From: Rheum nobile
Taxonomy: Eukaryota > Streptophyta > Magnoliopsida > Caryophyllales > Polygonaceae
Reading direction: 5' to 3'
Assembly: GCA_027886185.1 (NCBI GenBank)
Contig: WOAB01000895.1
Location: 1,426,001-1,490,000, forward strand
DNA length: 64,000 bases
This document shows, piece by piece, positions 30,203 to 41,413 of this stretch. The first letter of the stretch is position 1. Every line of letters starts with the position of its first letter. The position numbers were made by a program, and so were the translations under genes. The notes under the pieces were generated by a model, which had not been told where the DNA came from, did not search any database, and was given only the letters and a program-made list of their open reading frames with translations.

Positions 30203-31062
30203 ACCGACGAGGTAAAACATCACACAAATTCTATACATCGCTTCATATCGCATGCTATCGCATATACATTGCTACATATCGCATGCTATCGCATATACAT
30301 TGCCACATATCGCATGCTATCGCATACACATTGCCATCTATCGCATACATATCGCATGCTATCGCATGTACATCGCTACTTTCTTTTACATATCATCGTC
30401 TGACACTAAGCGAGGACTTCCTCCTTACAAAAACACAAATGCAGAACAACATTTACATTGGACCCAGTCGTCCGCAAATGGATCCTGTCATCCGCATATA
30501 GCGCTTACATTACACTATCGATCGGAACATGGGGAGATGACAACACAGGCACGTCGGCACACCGCCTGCCTTACACAAAACACAAGGTACAACACCTTGT
30601 TACATTTACGCAATAAACAAATTGCTTACCTCCCCAGCATAATGTCATGACTAACACATACACAAACACATTGCAGGCCTGCTCTACACACATACATATG
30701 GTGAAACCCCACTCGACGGAGCACACGGGTGAAACCGACGCACACAAAATACAAAACATCGTCGACAACTTCTTTGAAAGTCCGACGAACATGTACGAAA
30801 TAGACTAGTATATGACTCTATATGTGAACACACAATTGCATCGAAATAAAAGCATTTTTATACAAATACGCGACCCACGATGGTGGACGGGTCGCCAAAC
30901 CACATTGTCTGCCTACACATCTGTAGGACTTCATCAAACAGAAATATTCTGCGACCCGCGATGGTGGACGGGTCGCCAAAACACACAGTATCCAAAAATA
31001 CCAAATGTCTAAACCCACACACAAATGGGACAAACAACGTCAAAATACGCAAAGAAAATGAA
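30203..31062. repeat. 3' region of element E with short tandem and direct repeats
   Basis: Non-coding. At 30241-30376 a ~30-bp unit containing catatcgcatgctatcgcat occurs three full times with a partial fourth. At 30868-30900 and 30951-30984 a ~30-bp sequence (gcgacccgcgatggtggacg) is repeated; within it CGACCC and GGGTCG are inverted. Confidence 0.75.
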
Positions 31063-32982
31063 TCAGGCATCGGGGATGACGGCATTACCTTCGGCAGGGA
31101 CTGGCTCCAATGGGGCTACCTCATCAATCGGCTTAACATCGCCAGAGTGGGCTTCATCCTCGTCGACGCCCTCATCCGCGGCTTCTTCGCCGACACCGGC
31201 TAAGCAGAACAACTCCTGACCAGGATCGCCTTTTGGGAACATGGAGTCCAGAGTCTCCTTCTCCGCATTCAGGTCCCATAGCCCGTGCTTGCCTTCGTTG
31301 AACTCTTCGATCATTTCGATGCGCGACTTCACAGCATAAAAGGCCCCAACGTCGCCAGCAATTTCGCCATCGGCGATCCGAGCCCATTTCACCTCCTCCT
31401 CAACGCTTGCCCAACACTCTTCAAACTCCCTCTAACATGCGACCAACTCGCCTTGACAGCTCTTCAACTCCCTGGTGAGGCGACGCTCGATTTCACAGCA
31501 GCGACTCTCCGCTCCCTCTAATTTAGTCTTCAAGGATGCAAGGTCGGACTCTGACCTAGCAGCCCGCTCCTCGGCCTTGGCGACCATCGCCTTGACGCCA
31601 GAGTATGCCCCCAGAAGATACTGAAAAGACTGCAATCTCACACGACGACACAACAGACGATCAGAAAATGTGGTCGAACGAAAGAAAAAGAAAAAGACAC
31701 AAACAAAAAGATGATTCACCTTCCACGCGAAGCACCCCGCTTCACCAATGCAGTCGAGGGGAGAGACGTCGTCGACCTCCGACTTCAAAGTCGGGTCTTG
31801 AGCGTGAAAAAGGTCAGCAATCGACCGCCCAACGACACCGATCTTGCCAATCCCCTCAGCAGTCATGGCCTTCTTCTTCTTGGAGACCTCCTCCGCCTTG
31901 ACATCTTCGGAGCAAGCACTTGCTTTCCTCTTCGAGCTGGCCTTGGCTGGCGCTGTCAGGTCCACCAGAAGCGGCTTGCTCGACGCAGTCTTGGCCGCCG
32001 CCTTCCTCTGCTCGATCAAGCTTTTTCCAGAAGTGAATCTCAAACGAGCACTCGCTCGACCACCGGGAGAACCTGACATGACAAACAGAACCCTAAAACA
32101 CACTACAAAACAAAAGACAGTCACAAGAGGCTCCCAGAGTCGGATGTCTACCTTTCACACGAGATGACGATACGTTCGACATATCCTCTTAAGAAACAGG
32201 GGTCGTCGACAAGAGATTGACGTTTACAAACTTCCTCTCAGCCACTGGAACCCCAAGGACGATCTTGGACAAGCCCTCTGATCGGCTGTTAACTTCCAAA
32301 TCTTCCGGTTCAGGGACTACAAAAAAGGAAAGTTAAAAACAGAGTGTTAAAACACATAAACGCATGGGAGAGAAGACAAATACATACTGTCGATCCGCCA
32401 CTCCGTCAACAGAAACGGACATTCTCCTTCCTTCTCCAGAAAAGAACGTTTGACAAAAAAGAATTTCGACCCCCATCCACGGTCATTCACATCAGGAGTC
32501 TGCACCAAGGGCTTCCGACCACGTCGGATACGTAGTTGCACACGGGAAGAACTCTTCGACCCGATGAAGTAATTATACCACAAAGCATCAAAATCAAAAC
32601 CAGCTCCAGTTTGGACGTTCACGAGGTCTAAAACCCTAAGGACTCTCCACGCCTAAGGCATTACTTGACACGGCGCTAACGCCAAAATGGCTAGAAAATC
32701 TCTGACAAGAGAAGAAAAAGGAAATTTATGCCCTATTCTAAACGGGTACACATAGAAGCAAATCCACCCTTCGTAACGCGCGTCGGCCCTCTCGTCTGGA
32801 TGAGGCAGACTAGCGATTGTCTCCGGAGGAAAGCCCCCGACTTGGAGAACTTGATCCAGTTCCGCCTCTGACAAAGTGCTAACTAGCGCATCCGACTCCG
32901 TCAAGATAAAATAGGGAGGAACTTCACCTTCTCTAGCGTCGGAAAGAGTCTTCGACGACTCAGAAGCCTCAAGAGAAACCAT
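31063..32982 (-). pseudogene. Element E antisense spliced gene, PF04195-like N-terminus and coiled-coil C-terminus
   Basis: Opposite to gag-pol. The first exon (from ATG at 32982) reads MVSLEASESSKTLSD, then ESDALVSTLSEAELDQVL, RYEGWICFYVYPFRIGHKFP and SLVRDFLAILALAPCQ, resembling the 'putative gypsy-type transposon' domain of plant Tat-related elements. A TAG at 32653-32655 interrupts it; it continues WRVLRVLDLV and GWGSKFFFVKRS. Splice-like junctions: donor GTATGT at 32387 with acceptor at 32317; donor GTAGAC at 32151; donor GTGAAT at 31719 with acceptor TTGCAG at 31630 (90 bp, in phase). The C-terminal part (SGSPGGRASARLRF, basic KRK motifs, coiled coil VKAMVAKAEERAARSESDLASL) ends in an acidic tail and stops at 31063. 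A TAA near 32192 and TAG at 31432-31434 break it, or it is two genes with a second start at 32079. Function unknown. Confidence 0.7.
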
Positions 32983-33291
32983 CTCGAGAATAGAGAGGGA
33001 GGGGAATTGGAGAGCTATGGCTAGGAAAAATCAGAAAGCTATGACGAGAGAGACCAAGAAACTTACCAGAAGAAACTTGCAAAAGAAGAAGATGAAGACT
33101 AATCATTTCCCCTGCTCAGAATTTATGGAAAGATATCATGACCTACAGAGACGTCGCGTCATGCCCTAATCACAAGCCACGTCGACCTGTGCAACCGCGC
33201 CAGAAAGGACGGTGGAGATCGTGTCCAGAGAAGTTGCCACGGATTTCGGTCTACTTGCCTAAACAGTAAGCCCATAACAACTTGGGGCTAT
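32983..33291. other. Spacer between antisense gene and 3' LTR of E
   Basis: Non-coding; probably the promoter/5' leader of the antisense gene. It ends in the polypurine-like aacttggggctat directly before the LTR. Confidence 0.55.
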
Positions 33292-33966
33292 TGTTGGGCC
33301 TGGCATCCCAGGAGAAAGACGGATCAAGTGGATCGAGCTCAAGCCCACTGTAGATCGGAAGAACAGAGGAAAAGCCCAGAGGAGCCGACGAGACTTCTCT
33401 GGTCGAGTATCATCCGACAGGATCGCAAGGATCTTGCCACGCATTTAATGCTCAGATCACGCAACGGCCATAACATTAAAACCAACGTAATCACAGAGAT
33501 TCAATGGCGCAATCTTCGCCATTACTCTCAACATTAAAGATGAAATATTCGGCAAGAAATGCAAAACGGTAACAAGGGTGAAAGACTTACCATATTGGGA
33601 CGACAAAGAGGATAAGAAACAAGACGCACAATTACGCAAGGGACACGAGCATTCTTACTCAGAAAACACACCAGAATAGCACTATCGCTCTCAATCTAGC
33701 TCTCTAACGGCTTCCTACGCCTGACCCCCATCGGTCGCCACTCACAAGTCACTGGTCGAGTCTCACTCGATCTCTGGTTTTATCACGATAAGCTGTATCA
33801 CGATTCAGTATGATTAAACACGACATCTAATAAAACCATCACGCTATTACATATTTATTCTTTGTTTATCTATTGCTTGCTTGGTTTGGATTGTTTTTTA
33901 TCATTGGATCGACTAGTTACCCCGTCTAAGGCGATTTAGGTCGTCCGATCTTTTCGCCCCAAAACA
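33292..33966 (+). repeat. 3' LTR of element E
   Basis: Starts TGTTGGGCCTGG, ends GCCCCAAAACA; 675 bp. Confidence 0.93.
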
Positions 33967-33971
33967 GTATG

Positions 33972-36900
33972 TATGCAAGTTCAAGGGTCAGAATGACGCT
34001 GATAACGGCAGGCTTATCAATGCGATGGTTGCGTTTAAGCTACTTCGACAAAGATGTGTCGGATACCTATGCTATCTGGACAAGCCAAGAAAGATGAACC
34101 TTCAATTCCTGATATTCCGGTCATCCGTGAATTTCCGGATGTATTTCCGGAGGAGATTCCTAGTTTACCCCCGTATCATGACGTAGAATTTACCATTGAT
34201 CTCGAGTCTGGTACCGCGCCGATCTCTAAGGCACCGTACCGGATGGCTCCTCCTGAGATGCAAGAGTTGAAGAAGCAACTCGAGGATCTTCTTGAGAAAG
34301 GATATATAAGACCGAGTGCATCACCTTGGGGCACTCCGGTTTTGTTCGTCAAGAAGAATGATGGATCGTTTCGACTTTGTATCGACTATCGAGAGTTGAA
34401 TAAAGTCACGATCAAGAATAAGTATCTGTTGCCGAGGATTGATGATCTGTTGGATCAACTGCAGGGAGCAAAGGTCTTTTCCAAAATTGATTTGAGGTCT
34501 GGTTATCATCAGCTCAGGATTCGTGAGAAAGATATTCCGAGGACTGCGTTCCAAACGAGATATGGTCACTACGAGTTCGTAGTCATGCCATTTGGACTTA
34601 CTAATGCTCCAGCAGTCTTCATGGATCTAATGCATCGATGTTTCCACCAATACTTGGATAAGTTCATAGTGGTCTTCATCGATGATATTCTGATCTATTC
34701 CCCGAGTGAGGAGGTTCACGAGGAACATCTTCGGATTACTTTGTCAATCCTTAGACAGAATCAGTTGTACGCAAAGTTGTCTAAGTGTGACTTTTGGATA
34801 AAAGAAGTGGCTTTCTTAGGCCACGTGATTAATGAGAATGGGGTTATGGTTGATCCCCAGAAGATTAAAGCAGTAGCCAATTGGAAGCGGCCTCAGAATG
34901 TGAAGGAGGTGCGCAGTTTTCTAGGACTCGCTGGATATTACAGACGGTTCGTGGAGGGATTTTCTAAGATCGCTCTACCCATGACTGGTCTGCTTCGCAA
35001 AGTCCACAAGAAGTTTGTCTGGGATGACAAGTGCGAGGCCAGTTTTTAGAAGTTGAAGCAGTGTCTGACCTCTGCACCAGTGTTAGCACTACCGGAAGGA
35101 AATGATGGTTATGTGGTCTATAGTGATGCTTCGAAGAGTGGTTTGGGATGTGTGTTGATGCAAAGAGGCAGGGTTATTGCATACGCATCTAGACAATTGA
35201 AGACTTATGAAGCAAACTATCTGACGCATGATCTGGAATTAGCAGTCGTAGTATTTGCGCTAAAGATTTGGAGACACTATCTCTATGGTGTGAGGTGCCA
35301 AGTCTTCACCGATCATAAGAGTCTAAAGTACGTGTTCACTTAGAAGGAGCTGAATATGAGACAACATCGCTGGTTAGAGCTACTCAAAGACTACGACATC
35401 GAATTGCTGTATCATCCGGGCAAGGCTAATGTAGTAGCCGATGCATTGAGCCGGAAGACGCCGCACGAGACTGTAGTGGCTCTACTTACTGCTCAGACCA
35501 AGCTGAATCAAGGGTTGTGCGAGATTGAAGTCTTGTACGATCAGCGTAGAGGATATCTGAGCATGCTTGAGATTCAGGCCACGGTACTTGATCAAATCAG
35601 GGAGAAGCAGGTTGATGATGTAGTCATTGTGAAGCTAAGCAGTGAAGTGATGGACAGGAAAGCTCTCGGTTTCGTGATTCAGGAAGATGGATCGCTCTGG
35701 TTTCAGGACCGGATCTGTGTGCCTGACGTTGATGGTCTTCGCCAGTTGGTGATGAAGGAGGCCCATTCATCAGCTTATTCTGTACATCCAGGCTCTAGCA
35801 AGATGTACAAAGACCTCAGAAAGAAATTCTGGTGGCCCAACATGAAGTGGGATGTAGCAGAGTTTGTGGTGAAATGCTTGACTTGTCAGAAAGTCAAGAT
35901 AAAACACCACAGACTAGGTGGTGAGTTGCTACCTCTTCCAGTGCCAGAATGAAATGGGAGGATATTGCTATGGATTTCATCACGGGGCTGCCAAAGACTC
36001 AAAGCCAGAAGGAGGCTATATGGGTAATCATTGACAGGATCACGAAGAGTGCTCACTTCGTGGCTATCAAGTCAACATGGGGAACCCAGAAGCTATCAGA
36101 AGTGTTTTTACACGAGATTGTCCGTTTGCATGGTACTCCAAAGACCATTGTATCGGATCAAGATGGCCGATTCATGTCAAGATTCTGGAAAGAATTACAC
36201 AAGGCCATGGGAACCGAGTTGAGATTCAGTATTGTGTTTCATCCTCAGACGGATGGACAGTCTGAGAGGACCATCCAGACCTTAGAAGATATGCTAAGAG
36301 CTTGTACACTCGATCGTCCGACTAGCTGGGAGAACAACCTGAGTCTGATTGAGTTCACGTACAACAACAGTTGGCATGCTACCATAAAGATGGCTCCATT
36401 CGAGGCTTTGTATGGTCGAAGGTGCAGATCTCCGATTTGTTGGGATGAGAATGCCGACAAGGTTCTGCTCGGACCGGAGCTAGTCGAAAGGACTGCCTCG
36501 GACATTGCTTTGATAAGACAAAGGATGTTGACAGCTCAGAGTCGACAAAAGTCTTATGTAGATCTGAAGCGCAGGAATGTCGAGTTTGAGGTTGGTGACA
36601 AAGTGTTTGTCAGAGTATCGCCATCAAAGGGTGTGTTTAGATTTGGTAAGCGTGGGAAGCTTAACCCTCGCTACGTGGGACCATTTGAGATCCTTGATAG
36701 AGTGGGGTCTCTAGCGTATCGTTTGGCATTGCCGCCATCGGCGCATCTAGTGCATAATGTATTCCACGTATCCTTGTTAAGGAAGTACGTGCCTGATGAG
36801 TCTCATGTGCTGAGTTATGAAGACATCGAGTTTCAGACAAATGGTACCTATGAGGAGATACTGGTGCGTATTCTCGAACGCCGTGAGAAGCAGTTACGGA

Positions 36901-37022
36901 ACAAGGTGGTACCATTGATACAGATTTTGTGGTCCAAGTCAGGAACTGAGGAGGTTACTTGGGAAACCTGGGAGACTGAGGAGGATATGCTTAGACGCTT
37001 TCCCGAGTTGTTTTCGGCCTAG
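33972..37022 (+). pseudogene. pol: Element D pol: protease end, reverse transcriptase, RNase H, integrase, chromodomain-like end
   Basis: It continues the protease frame cut by E, with a shift near 34080. Reverse transcriptase: IREFPDVFPEEIPSLPP, ASPWGTPVLFVKKNDGSF, FIDDILIYS (34675-34701). TAG at 35047-35049 (family Gln) precedes RNase H (VVYSDASKSGLGCVL). TAG at 35341-35343 (family Gln) precedes LLYHPGKANVVADALSRK. The integrase zinc part is HSSAYSVHPGSSKMYKDL and CLTCQK. A 1-bp deletion near 35953 shifts the frame; the core follows with Asp in AMDFITGLP, Asp in VSDQDGRF and Glu in HPQTDGQSERTIQTLEDML. The end (VGPFEILDRVG, then ILERREKQLRNKVVPLIQIL and EEVTWETWETEEDM) resembles the Tekay/Del C-terminal chromodomain. 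Key residues are intact; the frame is not. Confidence 0.9.
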
Positions 37023-37126
37023 TTTCGCGGTCGAAACCTTTTTAAGGGGGTAGTGTTATAACGCCTCGTTTTTTTTAGGTTATTCGGCCAAGTTTCGGGT
37101 CGAAACTTCTTTTAAGGGGGAAGTGA
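37023..37126 (+). other. Element D duplicated polypurine cassettes
   Basis: Two related units follow pol. The first has ggtcgaaacctttttaaggggg (37029-37050); the second, about 70 bp on, has ggtcgaaacttcttttaaggggg followed by aagtga and TGTAATACCCC. The 3' LTR as defined by its 5' copy starts at TGTTATAACGCC (37054), after the first tract, so the second lies inside the LTR. Confidence 0.8.
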
Positions 37127-39418
37127 TGTAATACCCCTCATTTTTAGTAAGGGCATTTTTGTGATTTTCCAAACACTCGTACTGAAGTCGAATTAATTTC
37201 AGAGAAGTTCAGACATTCTGTTAAATGCTCAATCTTTTTAATAATTCCCTGAGTGGAATAAAATACATTCGACGTACTTTTGGGGTTTAGAATATTTGTT
37301 CGGGTATGAATATATTTAATCCGGGGTTAAGACTCATACCCATAATTCTTCCCGGACGAAAGAGGGTGAAAGAGGTAGGATTTGGCCTCCACCGCGCCCG
37401 CGGTCATACCCACTGCACCCGCGGTCAGAAATGGCCTTCACCGCACCCCGCGGTGAGACCCACCGTACCCGCGCCGTCATCATTACTTTTCTGCTTCGCC
37501 TAACTTTGACCGTCGTGCGCCTGAGCTGCTTCGCCCCTGTCGGAGCTGAGGCGGTGGGGGAGCTGGTTGCTTGAGCTCCTTGTTTGGCCTATATAAGGAG
37601 GGGACTTGGAGGAGGAAGCCATATCAATCTCTCTCTCTCAAATCTCTCTCTCGTTCCATTGTCGCCGGATTTGCAAGCTTTCGCCGGAGTTGTCGCCGGA
37701 GCTACCATAGGAAAAGGAGGTACTCTCAGGGTGGTGTTTGGTGACCCAAGGAGTTTGGAAGTCGAAGCCCATCCAGATCGAACCCCATCGTGTCGATTCC
37801 GGTGAGTTTCTTCTTCGTTGTGTCGCCGCTATAGCTCGACCGCACCCGCAGTGTGCCTGGGCACTCGTGGTTGTGGCTTGGGCTTTGTGATCTCGATTAG
37901 GACTTTCGTTCCTTCGATTTCATTCGTCTTTCTTTAGATTCATATATTTTATTATCGAATCTAACTTAGGGTTTCGTTATGGATCGTTTCGTAGGAATCC
38001 ATAATCTGAGTTTTGTCCTCGTTTCGGACCCGGAAACCCGTTGTCTTTGAGCTTCGTCTAATCTAAGGCAAGTGGCGGTTCGCTCTTGCTTATCATTCCA
38101 TATTTCTATTAATTATCAATTGTTTAATTGTTAATTAAATTGGGATGAATTACTGGTTTCGTTGGGAACAGTTTTCTTTAAATGATAAGATTAAAATGAA
38201 TATTATGATAGGTTGTATATACTACTAGAAACAACGCTATTATATCTGTTATTACCGTGATGGTATTGTTGTGGATTTTTATGCGAACTTGAAATATAGT
38301 TAGCAGTGGATTTTATGTGCACTTGAGATATAGTTAGCACGAGTATTCGTAGGAGTGCTGCTTACCTTGAGAGGTAGCCATTTCTTTATAACCCAGTGGA
38401 TAGGATGTTCAAGCCCTAACACCGTTTCTCTAGTCATGACTATCCCCTATCTGAATATAGGGGAGGTGTGCTTAGCCGGCGTCAAACCTTTAGGGATTTA
38501 TTCCCGACTATATATCTCTATATCCTGAGGGATGAGATGATTATGATAAAAGCTTATAACGTTAATATACGTTTTGGAATTAAATAAGATAAGTGCCGTT
38601 ATGCACATAATTAATGAACCTTAGGGCGAGAAGTACAACTTGGAAACTCGTCCGGGACTTCGATTAGAGTAAGTCCACCTTCCAAATCTGAATTCGCATT
38701 GTGCGGTGAGGTTGGTCGTGGACCCAAATAGTCAAGTCAGTTTTAAAACGCTTGTGTGAATAATAATGTTCCCAAACATTGTCATACTTTCCGATAAGAC
38801 TCAATTCGTTAGAGTCTTCTCTTCATATGTGTCCTTAAGACTCAATCTTTCAGAGTCTTCTCTTGATCATACCTTTTCGTATTTTTCAGTAGGAGTATGG
38901 TGGTTGACTATCGTCATCGACTTTTATTCGAGAAGCGATGAGTCTAACCTAATACGACTACTTAGAACCTTTCTGTTTTATCCTTGCATAGTCTTTCATT
39001 AGACTAACCAACCGGTTATATTCCCTTGCATGGTTGGCTGGTGTCATCCGTCTCATACGGCACATCAGATAAACGTCTGTTCCATGAAAGCTAGAAACGA
39101 CGATGGAGGCAAATGGAATTTTGAAGAGTTTTTATCAAGGTTAAGATCCTAGGCGTGTGATCGCTAGATCAAAACCCTTGTGTCATTTATTTTAAAAAGA
39201 CTTCCGATGTATTAAGACTTCCGCTGTAACATATTTTGGTTGTATTTGGATTATGGATGTAATTCCGAAACTTTGATTTAATCCAATACTATGACATTTC
39301 GTATTATAAATGTTGTTTTATGATTTGTATAAACTGGTTAAGCATTGGGTGGCTTCGAATGTGGAATCTGAGGTCACTGGCGGTGATACCTTTCAAGGAT
39401 ATATTTGGGGGTGTTACA
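37054..39418 (+). repeat. 3' LTR of element D
   Basis: 2365 bp, starts TGTTATAACGCC and ends GGGGGTGTTACA. TATA box TATATAAG at 37590-37597. It is followed by ctgtg and the remainder of the 5' LTR of C. Confidence 0.88.
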
Positions 39419-39423
39419 CTGTG

Positions 39424-39748
39424 AAGGGTAGTACGCGGCGATGAAGGCAGATGGTGTTTTTAAGAGTTTTCTCAAGGTTGAAGATCTTAGGCGTGTGATC
39501 GCACTGATCAAAACCATTATGAAATTTATTAAAAGACTTCCGCTGTATTGAAACAATTCTGTATTTTGGATGTATTTGGGATTTACAAATGTAATCCGTG
39601 ACTTTGGTTTGAATAAATGTTATGATATTTGATATGATTAGTGTTATTTTATGGTTATTATAAAATGGTTAAGCCTTGGGTGACTTCAGATGGGTAATCT
39701 GAGGTCACTGGCGGTAATACTTTCAAGGATAAATTTGGGGGTGTTACA
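39424..39748 (+). repeat. 5' LTR of element C, second part
   Basis: It continues the C LTR after the D insertion (aagggtagtacgcggcgatg; compare 47298-47320) and ends GGGGGTGTTACA. The last ~290 bp have no counterpart in the truncated 3' LTR. Confidence 0.88.
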
Positions 39749-39752
39749 GATT

Positions 39753-39765
39753 TGGTATCAGAGCC
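39753..39765 (+). other. Primer-binding site of element C
   Basis: TGGTATCAGAGCC, four bases after the LTR end. Confidence 0.9.
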
Positions 39766-40019
39766 AAAAGTTTTTAAAACGGGTTGGGTTTCAAATCGTT
39801 TTACCTAAAACAAAAATTTTATAAACCGTTTACCCGCTCGTATTGTGAAAAGTTGTTGGTTAAATCCAAAAGTTGAAAATTTTGAATAAAATCGCACTAG
39901 AGTAAGAGGTGCATTTTCAAATCTCTGCCATTCAAGTCGTGCCTTCTTTCCAGTCTGATATAGTAAGTTCGCTTCTATATTTAGAAAGACTAATCCTTTC
40001 TCGTCGCCTTTTTCAGGTC

Positions 40020-41165
40020 ATGGGCGCAATCGTTTCTCAACTTTGGAACAAGAAGGAAGTCGAGGTGGTTCTGCCATCTCCAGTCAGGCTTGAGTTCCCG
40101 GTTCCCCCTCAGTGCTTTGAGGTAGGGGAGCCAAGTTGCCCACCCGAGGAGGTGAAGACCGTGCTCGAGGAGTCGGTAGTGTTGGTGTCTGACGGGGCCA
40201 GAGTTCCCGAGGTGGAGCCTGAAGCAGACCCGAGGGAGGACACCGAAGAAGAGGAGGAGCCGTCGGAGTACGTGGGAGGGTACTACGACGACGACTTCGA
40301 GGTAGAAGAGGATCCAGAGGAAGACCCGGAAGAGGAGGATCCGGAGGAGGAGGACCCTGAGGAGGACCTCGAGGAACATGGTTACGACTTGGAGCACTTG
40401 CTGGAGGACAGCGAGGACCCGGGGATGCAGTTCATTTTCCTGAGTCCAGTGTTACCAACTGAGTAGGAGTATACGCCGTTGTCCCCTGCCGCTTGGGAGG
40501 CGCTTGGGATTTCGGGTACCGTCAGGAGGAGAAGTGGGCCGCTGGATGCACCAGAGGACCCGCAGATTATCCCTACTCCGAGGAGGCCGATGGTAAGTCC
40601 TGCTTCATGGCATGTGCTTCATCAGAGTGAGATGGCTTCCTCTGAGGTGCGTCGCCAGGTGGATGAGGCGGTCGAGCGTGCTCGAATGAGGGAAAGGTCT
40701 TGGTAGGCGATGGGTACACCGAGGGTGGTCCTGATCCAACAGGCCAGGCCTAGGCCCCGAGTGCTCATTGAGCGCATGGAGGAGTGGATGAATGCCTTGT
40801 ATGACATGGAGGAGAGGACATACGAGACGGAACTCGGTCTCTCCCAAATGATTGGGGACGTCCACGAGCTCCAGGAGTATATCCGACAGGCGAAGTTGCT
40901 ACTCAACCCTCAGTACGAGGTGAACAGGGCAGACTTTCTATCAGGGTTTCTTGAAGAGTTTTGCTACCCACCAGGATCTGACGGGGCAGGGCCAAGTGTT
41001 CCCGTGTCTAGAGAAAGACTGAGGATACCGAGGCCTAGAGATGAGCCGTGTGCTCCGGGCCCAAGTAGGTCGAGGAGTCCGACACTAGACCCTGAGGATA
41101 GACCCCTTCCGAAGAGGATATGTATGAGGGCCACTGGGTATAGGAAACTTTTCAGGGCACCATGA
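40020..41165 (+). pseudogene. Element C pre-gag ORF, acidic protein with MGAIVS start
   Basis: Homologue of the D frame at 21611. It starts MGAIVSQLWNKKEVEV, fitting the N-myristoylation pattern (Gly2, Ser6), after an acceptor-like tttttcag. It has LEFPVPPQCFE, PPEEVKT, an Asp/Glu repeat of EEDPEED type (residues ~98-122), then VRRQVDEAVERAR. Two in-frame TAG codons (40464-40466, 40704-40706) break it. A segment of about 100 codons absent from D follows, with a helical, coiled-coil-like character (IERMEEWMNALYDMEERTYE, MIGDVHELQEYIRQAKLLL). The end restores similarity: DEPCAPGPSRSRSP and YRKLFRAP. Total 382 codons. The stop is 248 bp before gag. Function unknown. Confidence 0.75.
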
Positions 41166-41413
41166 TGTAGGCCAGTGTTGAGCTTTAGTGTTTTCTTTTT
41201 CTAGTCATTTCATTTCGTTATAGTTGTAGCCTCCTGGCAATTTTGTCTTTTCGCTTGGGAGGGCTTTTCTATGTATAACTTATCAAACTCAGTTTCAGTT
41301 CTATCATCAATGAAAAGTTTACCAGTTTGATCTATTTCGAGTCAATTTTATACGTTGTGCATATTAAACTAATATTAATGTTGTGAAATACTTGGGAATT
41401 GATCGGTAAACAG

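Larger units (their letters stand above)
24357..33966 (+). mobile_element. Tat-lineage Gypsy element E (9.6 kb)
   Basis: It is bounded by 675-bp LTRs (24357-25031 and 33292-33966) differing at roughly 17 positions. The perfect duplication gtatg lies at 24352-24356 and 33967-33971. Internal order: primer site TGGTGCCCACCG, gag-protease, reverse transcriptase, RNase H, a second RNase H, a truncated integrase, and a 3-kb 3' region carrying an antisense gene. The second RNase H, the variant zinc knuckle and the GGGGCTAT tract before TGTTGG are typical of the Tat clade. It sits in the protease region of D and is broken by stops, a deletion in integrase and a changed reverse-transcriptase active site. 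Confidence 0.92.
19049..39418 (+). mobile_element. Gypsy element D (Tekay/Del-like chromovirus)
   Basis: A plus-strand element inserted in the 5' LTR of C. LTRs are 19049-21396 and 37054-39418. The flanks are tcgtg (19044-19048) and ctgtg (39419-39423); the uninterrupted LTR of C reads ccgtg at the same site (47293-47297), so each copy is explained by one C-to-T change. The internal region holds a primer site, an MGA-starting pre-gag frame, gag-protease, and reverse transcriptase/RNase H/integrase with a chromodomain-like C-terminus. Element E splits the protease region. LTR divergence is roughly 4% over the ~1.7 kb compared. Confidence 0.9.

Noticed and set aside
30241..30376. Possible CRISPR-like array
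   Set aside because: The repeats are directly adjacent without unique spacers, in a plant retrotransposon; it is an ordinary minisatellite.
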